Below, piece by piece: positions 8,761 through 12,207 of a stretch of DNA of 12,207 nt. Source of the stretch: Larix sibirica (Eukaryota > Streptophyta > Pinopsida > Pinales > Pinaceae). The notes beneath the pieces are model-generated. The model saw only the letters and a list, made by a program, of their open reading frames with translations. It searched no databases and was not told the DNA's origin. The stretch is from the NCBI GenBank assembly GCA_004151065.3, contig NWUY0303914460.1:1-12207 (forward strand), written 5' to 3'. The first letter of the stretch is position 1; each line of letters opens with the position of its first letter. A program made the translations under genes and the position numbers.

Positions 8761-9384
8761 GCGACCGGTGACCTACTAAACACCTTAGTGATTGGAAACG
8801 AAGGATGATGTATTGCTTCAAAATTTACTTGCAGTTGGAACAATAGATATTCTATATTTGCACAGTGTGTCATCATTTGTTGATCCCTAACCAACTCCCC
8901 AAGTCATGTATCTTGGGGCCCCACCTAAATTTTGAATCATGGATAAATGACCGAAATTTACTCTTCCTTAGCCATGCTCCATAAATTCCATCTTAACTAT
9001 GGCACACTGTTGGATGGTATGTTCTAACCAATTATGTGAGCAATTATTATATCAATGATCCTTTTGGTGCATTCCTCGACTGATCACATTCCCTTCGATC
9101 TATCTCATCATGTTGCATGATTATAAATGATTAAGAAGACTCGAGGAGTCTAGAGTTGTAGGTGAAAGAAATAGGTTTAAATTCCCAAACTTGTGTTGTT
9201 CTTAAAGTTTGATCATGACCCTTAGTCTTATCCTTTTCCAAACCTCATAAGTGGCCTTGAATACAAATGCAAAACATGTAGGAAGTTTCCAAAAATAAAT
9301 TGCTCCTTAGAAAGATTGTTCTTTGAGAACTTTTTGTGCAAAAATTTTCCTTGTGAAAAAGAGAAATCTCAAATTTTATCCAAA
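8761..9384. other. Right flank of the copia element, no gene recognised
   Basis: No domain is recognisable. Open minus-strand stretches reaching into this part (8894-8637 and 8821-8633) run mostly through the LTR and are not genes. A perfect inverted repeat CCCCAAG / CTTGGGG with an 8-base loop lies at 8897-8918. The last 30 or so bases (from about 9353) resemble a first, decayed unit of the tandem array that follows. Confidence 0.55.
8897..8918. other. Short hairpin, 7-bp perfect stem
   Basis: CCCCAAG at 8897-8903 and CTTGGGG at 8912-8918 are exact reverse complements around the loop tcatgtat. It is GC-rich compared with its surroundings. No gene ends nearby, so a terminator role is not supported; it may be chance or a transposon fragment. 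Confidence 0.35.
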
Positions 9385-9635
9385 ATGTCACTTTGAAATA
9401 TTAATTTTGCTTCAAAATGTCAGAGAAATATGTCTTAAATTTCCTAAAATGTCGGAGCAATATCTCCTAATTTGGCTAACATTTCGAAGCTTTAGGACAA
9501 AATGGGATGACACTTTAGAACTTTAGGCCCAAATGGACAACATTTCAGAGCCTTATGCCCTAAGGGGCCAACATTTCGGAGCCTTATGCCATATTGACCC
9601 GACATGTTGTAGCATTAGGTCCATTTCTGGTCGAC
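9385..9635. repeat. Degenerate 31-32-bp tandem array, eight units
   Basis: The region divides without gaps into units starting at 9385, 9417, 9449, 9481, 9512, 9542, 9573 and 9604, of 32, 32, 32, 31, 30, 31, 31 and 32 bases. The units share a start like atgtcggagc / atttcggagc, a middle like cttatgcccta, and an end in -aac or -gac. Units six and seven share atttc-gagccttatgcc with one difference. A ninth, weaker unit may precede it at 9353-9384. The unit start drifts from atgtc to atttc and back, so the array is old. An open stretch over it (9323-9526) is a by-product. Such arrays occur in plant LTR U3 regions and as minisatellites. I cannot tell which this is. Confidence 0.8.
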
Positions 9636-11160
9636 ACTATGAAAGGTGATGTCACGATTTGGATCATAACTTTTGACTCTGACCTCCCTTTTAGGAGTTA
9701 TTTATACCATTGGAAAGCCATCAAAGTTATATACAATGTTTCTATTATAAGTATTCTCATATGACCTAATAGAATGTTCTTAAATTGTAAATCAGAATAG
9801 GGGCACATTATTGGTGGCCAAAAAGGACCAAATTGAGTTGTGGAATGGCCCATAAACTTGATAGTACAAAAAAAGAAGGTCATTAGACTTAGGGGAGTAA
9901 AATTTAAAACCTTATTAATATTTCAGTCAACTTCCTTAGGTGGAGTGCAGATGGATTGATGGATTTTATATATATTCGTAACTTATGTTTCTTACTTTGA
10001 TGTTACCCAAGTATTGGTGCTAAGATGGATCAATGGACATTGAAGGGAGAGTAGCAGAGACACGGATGTTAGGAACCATGGAAAGGGGATCCCCACTAGT
10101 ATAATGACAAATAAAAGAATATGAAATATTGCAGTAGTAATAGAAAAGGTGAAACCTTTCCTTTTTATGAAAACTTATTATGATGGAAAAATTATTGGAC
10201 CACTTGAATATTTGTCTGAAAGGCATGTTGAATAAGTAAAATGAGGAATAGGACAAATATTAGACAAGGTTAATGAAAAATAAATGTAAATAATTTCCTC
10301 TTAATAAAAGTACAAATGTATGAGAAACTTGAAAAGTTAGGGAGGAAGACAAAGAGTCAACTAGAAGGCTAAAGGCCATTGGAAAACCAAGAGTCATTCT
10401 TATTCTCTATAAAATGTATCGTTGACCTAATTTGAAGAGAATAATATTTTGCTATGATGGAGATTTTTCTTGTAAATGTTTTGTAAAACTCTTTTTGAAA
10501 ATTTCTAATAAAAAGAAGCCATTGCTAGCCTATCTATTTTGGAGGAAAAATTCAACTTCGGGACCTTACCGTGTGGAATATTTTTTCTGCTAAGTGGTTG
10601 TGTTCCAGAATTTGTGTGAGAATGTTTTTATATATTGTAGATTGTTCTACTATAGAAGTAGCATTTATTTGTCCAATTTTTCTCTATATTTCTTATGCTA
10701 TTGCTTGGGTGTAGTACTATAATCAATTGTTCATTTCTCAAGATTGTTCTGGGGTGCGTTTGGCTATTTATTTTTCCATTCTTGCTCATGCAGTAACTAA
10801 TTCTTGAAGAATAAGACATTGCCATATTTTGTGCTATGTTCAAATTTTTGGTTATGTTAGTTAGCCCAAGCATCATTTTACATTTTGCATCTTATATTAG
10901 TTGCGTTTCATATATTGAATTTCAAAAACCCTAGACAATGGATCAAGCTGCAACCAATAAAACCTCAAAACCATAATGGTCATCGAGCCATAATATGGAT
11001 GGGTTCCCTATTCCAAATGGTGATGGGTCTGATTGGGACCTTTCAATGGGGTAACTCCTAATGTACGTAGGTTGAATTCCAACATGTTAGCAATTTTGGC
11101 GCTAGAAGAAGGGCTGATGGAAAGTTGTCTTGTGTAGAGATGCATTCTCTTTCTATATGA
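9636..11160 (+). other. Non-coding stretch, possibly a decayed LTR and leader
   Basis: No coding domain is visible except a possible start at 10938 (ATG after ccctagaca, with PIPNGDGSDWDL in its frame) that I cannot assign. A TATAAAA string (10408-10414) followed 99 bases later by AATAAA (10507-10512) mimics an LTR U3-R boundary on the plus strand, the same strand as the retroelement remnant downstream. TGGCGCTAGAAGAAGGGC (11097-11114) resembles a primer site used by some gypsy elements, but it could equally be coding. No second LTR exists in the window to confirm this. Open minus-strand stretches (9883-9698, 10256-10020, 10876-10628) show no family resemblance. Confidence 0.35.
10408..10414 (+). 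promoter_or_regulatory. TATA-like string, possible LTR promoter
   Basis: TATAAAA lies in the context ctctataaaatg, followed 99 bases later by AATAAA (10507-10512). That spacing is typical of the U3-R part of plant LTRs. AT-rich DNA produces such strings by chance, so support is modest. Confidence 0.3.
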
Positions 11161-11394
11161 CCTTTAAGGACCTTTAAGAACCTCTACATGAACTCCAAAG
11201 AAAGTCAGTTGATCTCTTGCAAAAAAATGACGGTGAAGGAAGGCACAACAACATTTGAACATATTAGGAAATATGAATGTACTTTGGGTTTGCCTAGTAT
11301 TTCTCATGGGGATATTATTTGCATATTGTTTCCTTTCACTTTTAAAGGTAAACATTTCAGCTGATATAATGTCTTTCCCATTGGTACAATTCAA
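11161..11394 (+). pseudogene. Retrotransposon gag-like remnant
   Basis: One frame is open from 11161 to a TGA at 11362 and reads on after it. It contains NLYMNSKESQ, MTVKEGTTTFEHIRKYE and ISHGDIICILFPFTFKGK. The first two are worded like the Gag of copia elements of the Retrotran_gag_2 type (a long linker, then MKEGT...HI). The last also resembles the LFPFTLKGKA block of gypsy Gag (Retrotrans_gag). I cannot decide between the two. There is no zinc knuckle, because the frame passes directly into RT sequence at about 11395. The upstream side is blocked by a TGA at 11158. Gag identity is moderately likely; family assignment is open. Confidence 0.45.
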
Positions 11395-11916
11395 AACCCA
11401 CTTAAGTGTGTGTTTTGTATTCTTGTCAGCATCTTGTTAGGATTTATATTATCAAATAAAGGGATCATTGTTGATCCTTTGAAGGTTCAATATATTTTTG
11501 ACATCCCCCTCTTAATACTTTGCATTAGTTGCAAAGCCTTAAATGCAAGGTAAACTTCTTAGGTCGTTTTATTCCATATTATGCCATGATTGTTCATGGA
11601 TTTTTGTGTTTTCTTCATTCCAACATCCCCTTTGTAATATGGGATGAGCAAAATCAATATTCTTTTGATTCCCTTAACATGCTCTTACTTTTCCCCCCTT
11701 GATCAAACCACTGGTGAATTTTCTAAGTATTTCATTCTTTGTATCTCAACATCCCTTTACACTATTGCTAGAGTGTTTGTTCAAGAAGACGATGATCGAC
11801 ATGAACATGTCATCTACTATGTTAGTAAGAACTTATCTGGTCTCACTATTTCATATAACCATGAGGATAAGTTAGCCTTAGCCATTGTCACTACTATATT
11901 TGGGGTCCAAATTTGA
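11395..11916 (+). pseudogene. Ty3/gypsy RT C-terminus and RNase H fragment
   Basis: NPLKCVFC, LLGFILSNKGIIVDPLKVQ (11395 on) is the end of a gypsy reverse transcriptase. After a frame change near 11515, LQSLKCKVNFLGRFIPYY and PFVIWDEQ (to about 11695) give the connection region. After a second frame change, FSKYFILCISTS, VFVQEDDDRHEHVIYYVSKN and YNHEDKLALAI (11644-11916 frame) give the RNase H. The RT palm with its catalytic Asp residues is absent, since the match begins only behind it. In RNase H the place of the first catalytic Asp is Ser (11746-11748). Resemblance stops around 11898, before the usual conserved RLRHYI stretch, and integrase is missing. One in-frame TAG lies at 11526. It is a broken internal piece of an element on the plus strand, opposite to the copia copy. 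Confidence 0.85.
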
Positions 11917-12016
11917 CATTTATACCGACACATAAAGTTAAAAATCACTTTAAATGTTGAAAAAATGTCAATTTATCAAGCATTTTTTTGAAAATAATCC
12001 CAAAAAATACACCTAT
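11917..12016. other. Spacer after the gypsy fragment, nothing recognised
   Basis: The DNA is AT-rich, with homopolymer runs (ttttttt, aaaaaa) and no coding resemblance. The RNase H match ends just before it, so a deletion or insertion junction lies at about 11898-11916. Confidence 0.5.
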
Positions 12017-12142
12017 TGTCGCTTAAGCAACGTCAAAGGAGATGTCTCTTAAGTGACATCGTAAGATGTCGCTTAAGCAACATCCTGATTGCACACATCT
12101 ACCCATAAACCCTTAATTGCATATCATCGCTTAAGAGACGAC
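12017..12142. repeat. Cluster of four imperfect palindromes centred on CTTAAG
   Basis: Copies lie at 12017-12034, 12041-12060, 12065-12084 and 12124-12142. The second, GATGTC-T-CTTAAG-T-GACATC, and third, GATGTC-GCTTAAGC-AACATC, are 20-bp palindromes with a single mismatched pair each. The first and fourth share the core TCGCTTAAG and flanking GAC/GTC-type arms. Centres are about 26, 24 and 58 bases apart. Arms and core are conserved although the DNA between is not. They could be protein-binding sites of an LTR U3, or a decayed short repeat. The array may continue beyond the window. Confidence 0.75.
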
Positions 12143-12207
12143 TTGAGGACGAATGTATTTTGCTTTTCTCGGTTAAAGTCGACAAGTTTTAAAACATATT
12201 TGGACAC

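Noticed and set aside
8637-8894. 85-codon open frame on the minus strand
   Set aside because: Most of it runs through the end of the copia 5' LTR and the peptide has no family resemblance.
9323-9526. 67-codon open frame on the plus strand
   Set aside because: It is produced by the 31-32-bp tandem array; its recurring peptide pattern reflects the DNA repeat.
11164-11394. 76-codon minus-strand and 61-codon plus-strand (11255-11440) frames
   Set aside because: They are shadows of the gag-like frame, which carries the recognisable motifs in another frame.

Overview
The window looks like intergenic DNA from a land-plant nuclear genome. It is AT-rich, has no intact open reading frame longer than about 125 codons, and is full of decayed plant-type retrotransposons. 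A large, repeat-rich genome such as a gymnosperm is plausible, but the sequence does not settle the species. I found no functional host gene, no tRNA or rRNA gene and no CRISPR array.

The clear centrepiece is one nearly full-length Ty1/copia LTR retrotransposon on the minus strand, at about 3403-8760 (about 5.4 kb). Reading in its own direction (right to left), it has a 5' LTR (8106-8760), an initiator-tRNA-Met-type primer binding site (8092-8103), a leader of about 120 nt, a single gag-pol reading region in the order Gag - protease - integrase - reverse transcriptase - RNase H (7980 down to 4084), a purine-rich tract (4029-4035) and a 3' LTR (3403-4028). Domain order and motif wording match the Tork/Tnt1 branch. 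The copy is dead: the reading frame changes at least eight times, many stops sit at Trp, Gln or Arg positions, and the catalytic or metal-binding residues of Gag, protease, integrase, RT and RNase H have each been hit.

The left flank (1-3402) has no recognised gene. It holds a perfect 14-bp tandem duplication, a weak minus-strand primer-site-like motif near 2000 and a weak RNase H-like coding trace that stops at the copia insertion point.

The right flank (8761-12207) holds a degenerate 31-32-bp tandem array (9385-9635), an LTR-like pair of signals (TATA at 10408, AATAAA at 10507), then a plus-strand retroelement remnant. In that remnant a gag-like stretch (11161-11394) runs in the same frame, across one stop, straight into the end of a Ty3/gypsy reverse transcriptase and its RNase H (11395-11916). 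The protease and the catalytic RT palm are missing. The window ends with a cluster of four imperfect palindromes centred on CTTAAG (12017-12142).

The parts do not form a working system. The window is best read as layers of old insertions, deletions and point decay. The least explained structures are the 31-bp array, the CTTAAG palindrome cluster and the gag-to-RT junction.
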